From Verrucomicrobiota bacterium (lineage in GTDB: Bacteria; Verrucomicrobiota; Verrucomicrobiia; Limisphaerales; UBA1096): DNA of 23,532 nt. The position numbers and the translations under genes were made by a program. This document shows, one piece after another, positions 8,798 through 15,739 of the stretch. Numbering within the stretch: the stretch's first letter is position 1; each line of letters opens with the position of its first letter. The notes under the pieces were generated by a model. The model searched no databases and had not been told where the DNA came from. It saw only the letters and a list, made by a program, of their open reading frames with translations. Where the stretch lies: contig QOAX01000218.1 of the NCBI GenBank assembly GCA_003972865.1, positions 1-23,532 of the forward strand, in the 5' to 3' direction.

Positions 8798-8965
8798 TTA
8801 CCGCCGCTGTTTTTTTGACCGCTTCAAGCGCTCACCATGGGCTTGCCGCGCAGGGGCCGACGGCTTGTTGCGGGGTTTGTCTCCGCCAAACCAATTCAGA
8901 GGATTCACTCGCTGTGTCCAGTTGCCCTTCCGGGTGACGGGCTCCTTTCTGCTGAACCAGTTCAT
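8798..8965 (-). CDS. 55-codon frame with a repeated NW..VNP.NWF motif
   Basis: This short frame starts MNWFSRKEPVTRKGNWTQRV, continues NPLNWFGGDKP, and ends with a basic tail. Reading the same frame upstream of the ATG gives GKSNWRQKVNPMNWF, so the motif (G/S)NW(R/T)Q(K/R)VNP(M/L)NWF occurs twice. That pattern shows the frame extends upstream to the C6 run at 8996-9001, which supports it as an internal piece of the larger broken gene. It could alternatively be a real small protein, since its ATG lies 5 bases after the preceding frame's stop, with AGGTGA upstream. Confidence 0.4.
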   Translation of the reverse strand: MNWFSRKEPVTRKGNWTQRVNPLNWFGGDKPRNKPSAPARQAHGERLKRSKKQRR

Positions 8966-8970
8966 CGGGT

Positions 8971-9255
8971 TCACCTTTTGCCGCCAGTTTGATTTCCCCC
9001 CATGTGATTCTCGGCGTTCTTTCTGGCCTCGGCGTAAAAGCTGTCCGGCAGTTCGGCCTTGAGTTCCTCTTCGCTCACGACGCCCTCGGGGAGGATCGTC
9101 TTGTTGGCGATCAGATAATTGCGATCGTTCGGATCGGCCTGGGCGAGCATTTCGCGGATGCCGTCGATTTCACTCTTGGGGCCGATCACGATGACCCCCC
9201 TTGGCCAAGCGGCTTGGCTCCACGACGCTGAAGGAGTTGTCGCGGCCGTAGGCAT
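8971..9255 (-). CDS. Second fragment of the frameshifted secretin-like gene
   Basis: This frame resumes the N-domain directly after the C6 run (GVIVIGPKSEIDGIREMLAQ, then ADPNDRNYLIANKTILPEGV). It ends in a short tail after a second C6 run, stopping at 8971. The formal ATG at 9255 is probably not a real start, since the residues before GVIVIG in this frame do not resemble the family. Only the part from about 9199 downward is meaningful. Confidence 0.4.
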   Translation of the reverse strand: MPTAATTPSASWSQAAWPRGVIVIGPKSEIDGIREMLAQADPNDRNYLIANKTILPEGVVSEEELKAELPDSFYAEARKNAENHMGGNQTGGKR

Positions 9256-9490
9256 CGTCCAGCATCCTTGCCACGTCGCCCGCTGTCAGTCGATTGAGCG
9301 GAATCACCACGCGGCCCATCGGCACATTGGGCGCCTCCGCCGCCGGTTCCACGGCCGTCGCCTTGTTGCGCTTGAAAATGCGGGGGAGATATCCCTTGCG
9401 AGCCTGTACCCCGGTGGATGCGCCGAGGATCAGCAACCCAGCCAGCGCGGCGCGGCCACAAAAAACCGGGTTTCCCTGAGCAAACGCCAT
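9170..9490 (-). CDS. N-terminal fragment of the frameshifted secretin-like gene
   Basis: This is the first reading-frame piece. I prefer the ATG at 9490 over an upstream GTG at 9520 because it directly precedes the signal peptide, which ends near GVQA. The piece carries a basic linker and the first half of an N-domain (VVIPLNRLTAGDVARMLDDA). It then runs out of frame after the C6 run and stops at 9170. A CTTGGCCAAG palindrome (9200-9209) starts on the last C of that run and encodes LAK. Confidence 0.45.
   Translation of the reverse strand: MAFAQGNPVFCGRAALAGLLILGASTGVQARKGYLPRIFKRNKATAVEPAAEAPNVPMGRVVIPLNRLTAGDVARMLDDAYGRDNSFSVVEPSRLAKGGHRDRPQE
9200..9209. repeat. Iterated palindrome CTTGGCCAAG
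   Basis: Exact copy within the broken secretin-like gene. It starts on the last C of the six-C run where the first reading-frame break occurs. Confidence 0.85.
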
Positions 9491-9555
9491 GCCAACGCCC
9501 AAAAAGCGGAAGTGTGACACGTCCCGTTTTTTTTGGCACGATCACCGGTGCGCGA

Positions 9556-11805
9556 ATGCTCTGCATAACTTTCAAGAGGCTCCACCGACTCCTCCCGTCA
9601 CTGGTCATCACCCTGGCCGCATGCGTGGCGGACGGCGGTGAGATTCAGTTCAATCGCGATATCCGCCCGATTCTTGCTGACAAATGCTTTGCCTGCCACG
9701 GGCCGGATGCCAGCCACCGCAAGGCCGATCTCCGACTGGACACCCGCGAAGGCGCATTGGCTGATCTCGACGGCTACGCGGCGGTGGCGCCCGGTGCCCC
9801 GGGCAGGAGCGAATTGCTCACCCGCATCACAACTGACGACGAGGACGACCTGATGCCGCCGCCGGACACCGGAAAGCAACTCAGCGCTGACGAAAAAAAA
9901 CAGCTGCACGACTGGATCGCCCAGGGAGCCGAGTATGAGGCGCACTGGGCCTACATCCCGCCCACGCGCCCGGCAGTGCCCGGCGTCGGTGACCGCGCTT
10001 GGCCAAGCGGCGCAATCGACCGCTTCATCCTCGCGCGGCTCGAGAGTGAAAACCTGTCGCCGTCGCCCCAGGCTGATGCAGCGACCTTGGCACGGCGACT
10101 GCACTTCGACCTCACCGGCTTGCCGCCGTCTCCCGGCTTGGCCAAGCGCCTGGCCAAGTCGCCGGAGGCCTACGCGCGGGTGGTGGACGAGTTGCTGGCT
10201 TCGCCGCGGTTTGGCGAGCGCCTGGCCAGTTACTGGCTCGACCTCGTTCGCTACGCAGACACCGTCGGCTACCACGGCGACCAGGATCATGCGATCACGC
10301 CGTACCGCGACTGGGTCATCAAGGCGTTCAACGACAACCTGCCGTTTGACCAGTTCACTGCCGAGCAACTCGCCGGCGACCTGTTGCCCAACGCGACGAT
10401 GAACCAGAAAATCGCCAGCGGCTACAATCGCCTACTGCAGACCTCGCACGAGGGGGGCGTGCAAATGAAGGAGTACCTCGCCAAGTACTCGGCCGACCGC
10501 GTGCGCAATCTCTCCAACGCTTGGCTCGGGGCGACGATGGCCTGCGCCGAGTGCCACGACCACAAGTACGATCCATTCACGCAACGGGATTTTTACAGCT
10601 TGGCGGCGTTTTTTGCCGATGTGAATGACGACAAGACCTTTAGCGGCACCAACACGCTTCCGACCAAGCGCGAGCCGGAGATGCAGGTCGTCTCGCCGCT
10701 GGCGGTGTCGCCGGCCCAGCTTACGCGCACGATGGTCACCGGGCGCGTCAAGCCGCGCCCGATCCGCGTGCTGCCCCGCGGCAACTGGATGGACGACTCG
10801 GCCGAAATTGTCGAGCCGGCGGTGCCGCATTTCCTGCCGGCTTTGAAAACCAGAGGCCGCGCGAATCGGCTCCACCTGGCCCAGTGGCTGGCGTCCCCCG
10901 ACAACCCGCTGACCGCGCGAGTGTTTGTAAACCGCCTCTGGTACCTGTTTTTCGGTTCCGGCCTTTCACGCTCGCTCGACGACACCGGTTCGCGGGGCGA
11001 ATGGCCGACGCATCCGGCGCTGCTCGACTGGCTCGCGGTCGAGTTCGTCGAAAGCGGCTGGAACATCAAGCACATCGCCCGGCTCATCGTCACCTCCAGC
11101 GCCTACCGCCAGTCGTCGCTCGTCACTCCGCAGTTGCGCGAACACGATCCGGAGAACCGGCTGTTCGCCCGGCAGGGCCGCTTCCGGCTACAGGCCGAGA
11201 CCATCCGTGACAACGCGCTGGCAGTTGGCGGCCTGTTGAACGACCAAATGGGCGGCCAGGTCGCCAAGCCGTACCAACCGGCCGGCTACTACGCGCCGCT
11301 CAATTTCCCCCAGCGCATATACAAGGCCGACATGAACCCCAACCAGTATCGTCGTGGCGTCTACGTGCATTGGCAGCGACAGTTCCTGCACCCGATGTTT
11401 CGCGCATTCGATGCGCCGACCCGCGAGGAGTGCACCGCGCAACGCCCCGTCAGCAACACGCCGTTGGCCGCGCTCACGCTGATGAACGATCCCACGTTCG
11501 TCGAGGCGGCCAAGGGGTTCGCGCTTCGCATTCTCAATGAAGCCGGGGCGACCGATCGCCAGCGACTGGTTTGGGCGTGGCACACCGCGCTTGGCCGCGA
11601 ACCAAGCAACGACGAACTCAATGTGGCCAGGGTGTTCCTCGGCGAAACGCGCAAACGCTACCAAGCCGACGCCAACGCGGCGGCCGAATTGCTCGCCGTT
11701 GGCATGATGCAAATGCCCTCCGGCTTGGCCAAGCCGGAAGCTGCCGCGTGGACCGTGCTTGGCCAGGCGCTGCTGAACCTCAGCGAAACCATCACCCGAA
11801 ATTGA
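9556..11805 (+). CDS. PSCyt1/DUF1549/DUF1553 domain protein (c-type-cytochrome-like)
   Basis: This 749-residue protein starts at MLCITFKRLHRLLPSLVITL, a signal peptide. The open frame extends to 9418, but that part has no export signal and lies antisense to the neighbouring gene. The PSCyt1 domain begins at NRDIRPILADKCFACHGPDA, with heme-binding-type CFACH at residues 44-48. DUF1549 begins near residue 154 (IDRFILARLESENLSP, then LTGLPPSPG) and contains a second CxxCH, CAECH (about 328-332), in CAECHDHKYDPFTQRDFY. DUF1553 starts near residue 435 (RLHLAQWLASPDNPLTARVF, VNRLWYLFFG) and continues to the end. This trio is typical of planctomycetes and verrucomicrobia and is often linked to polysaccharide use; the biochemical role is not well established. 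It is shorter than many relatives because nothing separates the core domains. DUF1501 follows two bases after the stop. Confidence 0.92.
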   Translation: MLCITFKRLHRLLPSLVITLAACVADGGEIQFNRDIRPILADKCFACHGPDASHRKADLRLDTREGALADLDGYAAVAPGAPGRSELLTRITTDDEDDLMPPPDTGKQLSADEKKQLHDWIAQGAEYEAHWAYIPPTRPAVPGVGDRAWPSGAIDRFILARLESENLSPSPQADAATLARRLHFDLTGLPPSPGLAKRLAKSPEAYARVVDELLASPRFGERLASYWLDLVRYADTVGYHGDQDHAITPYRDWVIKAFNDNLPFDQFTAEQLAGDLLPNATMNQKIASGYNRLLQTSHEGGVQMKEYLAKYSADRVRNLSNAWLGATMACAECHDHKYDPFTQRDFYSLAAFFADVNDDKTFSGTNTLPTKREPEMQVVSPLAVSPAQLTRTMVTGRVKPRPIRVLPRGNWMDDSAEIVEPAVPHFLPALKTRGRANRLHLAQWLASPDNPLTARVFVNRLWYLFFGSGLSRSLDDTGSRGEWPTHPALLDWLAVEFVESGWNIKHIARLIVTSSAYRQSSLVTPQLREHDPENRLFARQGRFRLQAETIRDNALAVGGLLNDQMGGQVAKPYQPAGYYAPLNFPQRIYKADMNPNQYRRGVYVHWQRQFLHPMFRAFDAPTREECTAQRPVSNTPLAALTLMNDPTFVEAAKGFALRILNEAGATDRQRLVWAWHTALGREPSNDELNVARVFLGETRKRYQADANAAAELLAVGMMQMPSGLAKPEAAAWTVLGQALLNLSETITRN
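9996..10009. repeat. Iterated palindrome CGCTTGGCCAAGCG
   Basis: A 14-base perfect copy in the PSCyt1/DUF1549/DUF1553 gene. It is read in the third possible frame, as Trp-Pro (RAWPSG). Confidence 0.9.
10137..10158. repeat. Iterated palindrome, exact plus near copy at 12-base spacing
   Basis: CTTGGCCAAG at 10137-10146 is followed 12 bases later by CCTGGCCAAG (10149-10158). Together they encode LAKRLAK within the DUF1549 region. Confidence 0.88.
11719..11738. repeat. Longest iterated palindrome, 20 bases
   Basis: TCCGGCTTGGCCAAGCCGGA is a perfect 20-base palindrome with CTTGGCCAAG at its centre. It is in the DUF1553 region and encodes SGLAKPE. Confidence 0.9.
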
Positions 11806-11806
11806 C

Positions 11807-13252
11807 GTGCAACTCTCTCCCCATCAATTACATACGCTGATCAATCGCCGTTCGTTTCTGGGCCGCACATCACTTGGCCTGGGTGCCACGGCCTTGGCCA
11901 GCTTGGCCAAACCCGTTCTAACCGCCGCGAGCACCCGGAGTGCGATCGGCGGTTTATCGGGGATGCCGCATTTTACGGCCAAGGCCAAGCGGGTGATTTT
12001 TCTCTGCATGGCCGGCGGGCCATCGCACTTGGAGACGTTTGACCACAAGCCGGAACTGGCTCGACTGGATGGCCAGCCGATGCCGGAGTCGTTCACCAAC
12101 GGCCAGCCGATTGCCCAGTTGCAAAACCAAAAACTCAAGTGCCTCGGCCCGTTGTTTCCGTTTCGCCGGCATGGCCAGTCGGGCCAGCAGATTTCGGATC
12201 TGCTGCCCGGCATCGCCGGCATCGCCGACGACATCGCGATCGTGCGTTCGATGCACACCGACCAGATTAACCACGACCCGGCGCATACGGTGATGAACAC
12301 CGGCACGTCCATCTCCGGCCGTCCCAGCATGGGTGCCTGGGTGACGTACGGCCTGGGCTCGATGAGCGAAGATCTCCCGGGGTTCGTGGTGCTGACCAGC
12401 GAGGGCGGCCGCAATCCGCAGCCGATCGCGTCGCGCCAGTGGGGAGCCGGTTTTTTGCCGAGCCGCTATCAGGGCGTCCAGTTTTTCTCGCAGGGCGACC
12501 CGGTGCACTATGTCCGGTCCGCTCCCGGTGTGAGCCGCGAGCAGCAGCGCGGCTTCATCGAGACGGTCGGCAAACTCAACCGCTTGCGCAACGAGCAGGT
12601 CGCCAACCCGGAGATCGATACGCGCATCGCCCAGTACGAGTTGGCGTTTCGCATGCAGGCCAGCGTGCCGGAGTTGATGGACTTTTCCGGCGAACCGCAT
12701 CACGTGCTCGATGCCTACGGTGTCAAGGGCATGGACGGTTCGTTCGCTGCCAACTGTCTACTCGCCCGGCGGCTGGCTGAGCGGGGCACGCGCTTCATTC
12801 ACCTGTACCACCGGGGCTGGGATCATCACGGTGACTTGGAGCGATACATGAAAGTTTGCTGCGGGCTCTGCGACCACCCCAGCGCGACGCTGGTGAAGGA
12901 TCTTAAGGAGCGCGGGATGCTCGACGACACGCTGGTGATCTGGGGCGGCGAGTTCGGCCGGACGCCGATGTTCCAGGGAAAAGGCTCCACCGCCGGCCGG
13001 GATCATCATATTCGGGCGTTTTCAATGTGGCTGGCTGGGGGCGGCATCAAGGGCGGCGTCACTCACGGCGAGACGGACGAATTGGGCTATCACGCCACCC
13101 AGGATCGGGTCCATGTGCGTGATCTTCACGCAACCATGCTTTACTTGTTAGGTATTGATTCCCAGCAGTTTACATATCGTTTTCAAGGATTGAATGCCCG
13201 ATTGACGGGCGTTGAGGACGAGGCCCATGTCGTCAAATCAGTCGTTGCTTAA
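11807..13252 (+). CDS. DUF1501 family Tat-exported protein
   Basis: This 481-residue protein uses a GTG start two bases after the upstream stop; the next ATG would remove the twin-arginine signal NRRSFLGRTSLGLGATALA (RR at residues 14-15). DUF1501 features include VIFLCMAGGPSHLETFDHKP, HTDQINHDPAHTVMNTGTS, GAWVTYGLGS and RFIHLYHRGWDHHGDL. Also present are LVIWGGEFGRTPMFQGKG followed by GRDHH, and GGIKGGVTHGETDELGY. The family has a sulfatase/alkaline-phosphatase-like fold and routinely pairs with DUF1549/DUF1553 genes, as here. The conserved Asp/His residues suggest a metal site, but the substrate is unknown. Two adjacent near copies of the palindrome (11893-11911) fall in the Tat signal (ALASLAKP). 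Three tandem exact copies lie just after the stop. Confidence 0.93.
   Translation: MQLSPHQLHTLINRRSFLGRTSLGLGATALASLAKPVLTAASTRSAIGGLSGMPHFTAKAKRVIFLCMAGGPSHLETFDHKPELARLDGQPMPESFTNGQPIAQLQNQKLKCLGPLFPFRRHGQSGQQISDLLPGIAGIADDIAIVRSMHTDQINHDPAHTVMNTGTSISGRPSMGAWVTYGLGSMSEDLPGFVVLTSEGGRNPQPIASRQWGAGFLPSRYQGVQFFSQGDPVHYVRSAPGVSREQQRGFIETVGKLNRLRNEQVANPEIDTRIAQYELAFRMQASVPELMDFSGEPHHVLDAYGVKGMDGSFAANCLLARRLAERGTRFIHLYHRGWDHHGDLERYMKVCCGLCDHPSATLVKDLKERGMLDDTLVIWGGEFGRTPMFQGKGSTAGRDHHIRAFSMWLAGGGIKGGVTHGETDELGYHATQDRVHVRDLHATMLYLLGIDSQQFTYRFQGLNARLTGVEDEAHVVKSVVA
11893..11911. repeat. Two adjacent near copies of the palindrome
   Basis: CTTGGCCAG is followed immediately by CTTGGCCAAA in the Tat signal region of the DUF1501 gene. 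Each has lost its last one or two palindromic bases. Confidence 0.7.
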
Positions 13253-13260
13253 CCGCCGAC

Positions 13261-13294
13261 CTTGGCCAAGCACTTGGCCAAGCACTTGGCCAAG
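13261..13294. repeat. Three tandem palindromes at 12-base period
   Basis: Three exact CTTGGCCAAG copies (13261-13270, 13273-13282, 13285-13294) are separated by CA. They begin eight bases after the DUF1501 stop. Copies can pair with each other as hairpins in RNA; no T-run follows. Confidence 0.95.
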
Positions 13295-13408
13295 CGAGAG
13301 TTAGGCTCAGTTGAGGACTAGGTTTTTTACCAAAAAGCGGCTTGACTCGTCGCCGCCGTGGGCGTACGCCTCCCGCTTCAGCGAATCATCGGCCTAGCCC
13401 ACCGGAAT

Positions 13409-13792
13409 ATGAACACGCGCAACAGAGAGAAGAACACCGTGACGAAGCGGGATTTGGCTACCCGGGTGCGTCTTGCCATCAAGCCGGATATCAAGCTTCA
13501 TCAGGCGCAGGTCGCGGAAGTCATCTCTCGGACGCTTGATACCATTCGTGATGCCCTTGTCAACGGCAACACGGTGGAGTTACGCAATTTCGGCGTCTTC
13601 AAGATTGAGATTCGCAAGGAACGCGTTGGGCGAAATCCCAAGGATCCAAGTGTCGATATCCGGATTCCAGCGTGCAAAGTGGTGAAGTTCCGCTCCGGCA
13701 AGGAAATGAAGAATCAGTTGGAGGCCGCTACCTCAACCGATACCGAAAACCCTCCGGCCGCCGAGCCGGGCGCTGGTTTTGGTTCAGAATAA
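13409..13792 (+). CDS. HU/IHF family DNA-binding protein
   Basis: This 127-residue protein has the full HU/IHF fold: KRDLATRV at the N-terminal helix, then VISRTLDTIRDALVNGNTVE, then LRNFGVFKIEIRKERVGRNP. The GRNP sequence is the signature of the DNA-bending beta arm. PACKVVKFRSGKEMKNQLE follows. A non-conserved acidic/Pro tail of about 20 residues ends the protein. I chose the ATG at 13409. The GTG at 13439 (VTKRDL) is an alternative, because many relatives begin at that point; the open frame to 13358 is unlikely to be coding. It acts in the nucleoid by bending DNA. It stands alone on the plus strand, convergent with uup, with only three bases between the two stops. Confidence 0.92.
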   Translation: MNTRNREKNTVTKRDLATRVRLAIKPDIKLHQAQVAEVISRTLDTIRDALVNGNTVELRNFGVFKIEIRKERVGRNPKDPSVDIRIPACKVVKFRSGKEMKNQLEAATSTDTENPPAAEPGAGFGSE

Positions 13793-13795
13793 ACC

Positions 13796-15697
13796 TCAAG
13801 GCTTTTCGCTGGCGGCCCGTATCGCCTCAAGTTCCTCCCAGCGAGCGTAAAGCGAGGCGGTTTGCATCCTCGCAGCCTCCAGTTCGCTGGTCAGTTGGTT
13901 GGTTCGTGCACCGTGTCTTGAGTGAAACTTCGGGTCGGCGAACAAGCCCTCGATTCGTGACACTTCCCCTTCGGCGTTCAGGATCGCCGTCTCCATGCCT
14001 TCGAGTTCGTTCCTCTCCTTCCAGGTCAACTTGCGCGGCTTGGCCCTGCCGGCCTGGCTTGGCTTGGCCCTGGTCAGGACGGCTCCGGGTCGCTTGGCCA
14101 GGCGCGTCGTCCGCTCGGCGAGTTTTTCGCGGTAATAATCGTAGTCGCCCTCGTTGTAGACGACCTGCCCACTGCCCTCGAATGCGATGATGCCGGTGCA
14201 GACCCGGTTGAGAAAATAACGGTCGTGACTGACCACCAGCACGCAGCCGCTGAAGGCCAGCAGTGCCTCTTCGAGCAGCCGCAATGTTGGCAGGTCGAGG
14301 TCGTTGGTCGGCTCGTCCATGATCAGGAAGTTACCGCCATGCTTGAGAATGCGCGCCAGCAGCAGGCGACTCTTCTCGCCGCCGGACAGACTCTTGACCT
14401 TCATGGTGATCCGCTTGGGATCAAACCCGAACCGCTGCAGGTAGGCGCGAATTGCCAGTTTGCCGTTGCCGAACACGATCGTGTCCGCCCCCTCGGCGAC
14501 CTCCTGCAACAGCGTCTTTTCCGGGTCGGGCTGCACCCGCTCCTGATCCACGTAATTGAACGCGGTCAGCACGCCGACCTTGCGGCTGCCAGCCGTCGGC
14601 GCCAGTTGGCCCAGCACGATTCTAAGCAGGCTGGTTTTGCCAAGGCCGTTGCGTCCGCAGATGCCGATCCGCATGCCGGCCTCGAACTTGAAATCGAATC
14701 CTTCGATCAACCCGTTGCCGCCCAACTCGAGCCCGACGTTGATCAGGTCCACCACGCGATTGGCCAACTGGCCCGGCGGCGGGATGATCAGGTCCATCGA
14801 CAGCTCCTTGTCGGGGGGCTGGGTATTTTTGATTGAGTGAAATTTCTCCACCCGAAACTTGGCCTTGGTCGTGCGCGCCTTGGGGCCGCGGCGAATCCAG
14901 TCCAGCTCACGCCGAAGGAAACGCTTCCGCTTCAGCTCGAGCGCCTGTTCGTTTTCCATCCGCGCAAGGTTGGATTCGAGGTAGTCGGAATAGTTGCCCT
15001 TGTGAGTGAAAAACCGGCCGGCCTGCAGCTCGACGATGTGGTTGCAGGTTTCGTCGAGGAAATACCGGTCGTGCGTGGCGACAAGAAATGCCCCGCGAAA
15101 TTTTTTCAGGTACGCCGCCATCCACTCGATCGAGTCGGTGTCGAGATGGTTGGTCGGTTCGTCCAGGATCAGCAAATCGGGATTGGAAACGATCGCGCGG
15201 CAAAGTTCGACTCGCCGTTTTTCGCCGCCTGACAGCGTACCCATCAACCGATCCGTGTCGGGAGTGTTCAGGTGTGTCATCGCCGTTTTGATGCGCGTCT
15301 CGATGTGCCACGCGTCAGCGGCGGCGATTTGTTGTTCCAGCTCGGTTTGCCGGTTCGAGTCGGCGGACAGTGACTCGTATTCGTCGAGCAACTTGTGTTG
15401 GTGGATCGCGCCTTCGCGGATCGCATCGATCACAGAGACCTCGGCCGGCGTGTCACTATCCTGCGGCAGAAAACCCACCACCAAGCCGCTGCGCCGTGTG
15501 ATTTCGCCGTCATCTGGCTGAGTCCAGCCGGCCAGGATTTTCAGAAACGTTGACTTGCCACTGCCGTTGCGCCCGACCATCCCCAGGTGATCCCCGTCGC
15601 GAATCGTCAACGACGCGGCCTTGAGCACTTCGTGGTCGTTGAACCGAACCTTGAGGTCGGCGGCGTCGAGCAACGTGATGTGCGGTACTTGGGACAT
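13796..15697 (-). CDS. uup: ABC-F ATPase, Uup-like
   Basis: This 633-residue cytoplasmic protein has two ATP-binding cassettes and no membrane segments. The first has Walker A GRNGSGKST (residues 42-50), signature LSGGEKRR (about 154) and Walker B LLILDEPTNHLD. The linker contains RRELDWIRRGPKARTTKAKF, which is typical of Uup. The second cassette has GRNGLGKTS, LSGGEKSR and FLIMDEPTNDLD. A C-terminal coiled-coil domain follows (LTWKERNELEGMETAILNAE, continuing with GLFADPKFH), as in Uup. ABC-F proteins act on ribosomes or nucleic acids; Uup has been tied to DNA-structure stability and translation. It is upstream of nothing on its strand and downstream of prfC by 42 bases, with a palindrome copy (15714-15727) in that gap. 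Confidence 0.92.
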   Translation of the reverse strand: MSQVPHITLLDAADLKVRFNDHEVLKAASLTIRDGDHLGMVGRNGSGKSTFLKILAGWTQPDDGEITRRSGLVVGFLPQDSDTPAEVSVIDAIREGAIHQHKLLDEYESLSADSNRQTELEQQIAAADAWHIETRIKTAMTHLNTPDTDRLMGTLSGGEKRRVELCRAIVSNPDLLILDEPTNHLDTDSIEWMAAYLKKFRGAFLVATHDRYFLDETCNHIVELQAGRFFTHKGNYSDYLESNLARMENEQALELKRKRFLRRELDWIRRGPKARTTKAKFRVEKFHSIKNTQPPDKELSMDLIIPPPGQLANRVVDLINVGLELGGNGLIEGFDFKFEAGMRIGICGRNGLGKTSLLRIVLGQLAPTAGSRKVGVLTAFNYVDQERVQPDPEKTLLQEVAEGADTIVFGNGKLAIRAYLQRFGFDPKRITMKVKSLSGGEKSRLLLARILKHGGNFLIMDEPTNDLDLPTLRLLEEALLAFSGCVLVVSHDRYFLNRVCTGIIAFEGSGQVVYNEGDYDYYREKLAERTTRLAKRPGAVLTRAKPSQAGRAKPRKLTWKERNELEGMETAILNAEGEVSRIEGLFADPKFHSRHGARTNQLTSELEAARMQTASLYARWEELEAIRAASEKP

Positions 15698-15713
15698 GGC
15701 GGTCAGTCAGTGG

Positions 15714-15727
15714 CGCTTGGCCAAGCG
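15714..15727. repeat. Iterated palindrome CGCTTGGCCAAGCG
   Basis: A 14-base perfect copy in the 42-base gap between prfC and uup, within 15 bases of the prfC stop. Confidence 0.9.
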
Positions 15728-15739
15728 GAGAGTGGCGGA

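Larger units (their letters stand above)
8059..9490 (-). pseudogene. Frameshifted secretin-like protein with two N-domains
   Basis: Four overlapping minus-strand reading frames join into one protein of about 476 residues if three homopolymer runs are corrected. One C must be removed from the six at 9195-9200, one C added to the six at 8996-9001, and one T removed from the seven at 8810-8816. The joined protein has a signal peptide (GRAALAGLLILGASTGVQA). A first secretin-type N-domain follows (MGRVVIPLNRLTAGDVARML, then after the junction GVIVIGPKSEIDGIREMLAQ). Then come a repeated NW..VNP.NWF segment, a second N-domain (NTAIKLAHADAREMATQMQA, VEQANIIPVTGSK), and a Pro-rich tail. The first junction interrupts an N-domain, which supports one ancestral gene. 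Whether it is a decayed gene, a sequencing artefact at homopolymers, or recoding cannot be decided from this sequence. No secretin barrel is present. Confidence 0.6.

Noticed and set aside
9418..9555. Longer start for the PSCyt1/DUF1549/DUF1553 gene
   Set aside because: The extension is Arg/Pro-rich, antisense to the neighbouring gene's signal region, and would bury the real signal peptide.
13261..13294. Three regularly spaced repeats as a CRISPR array
   Set aside because: The unit is 10 bases with 2-base gaps, far too short for CRISPR repeats and spacers, and the same word occurs singly throughout the window.
14041..14110. GGCTTGGCTTGGCCCTGG and CGCTTGGCCAGGCG as further full palindrome copies
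   Set aside because: They lack the complete CTTGGCCAAG core, so I count the second only as a near copy and the first not at all.
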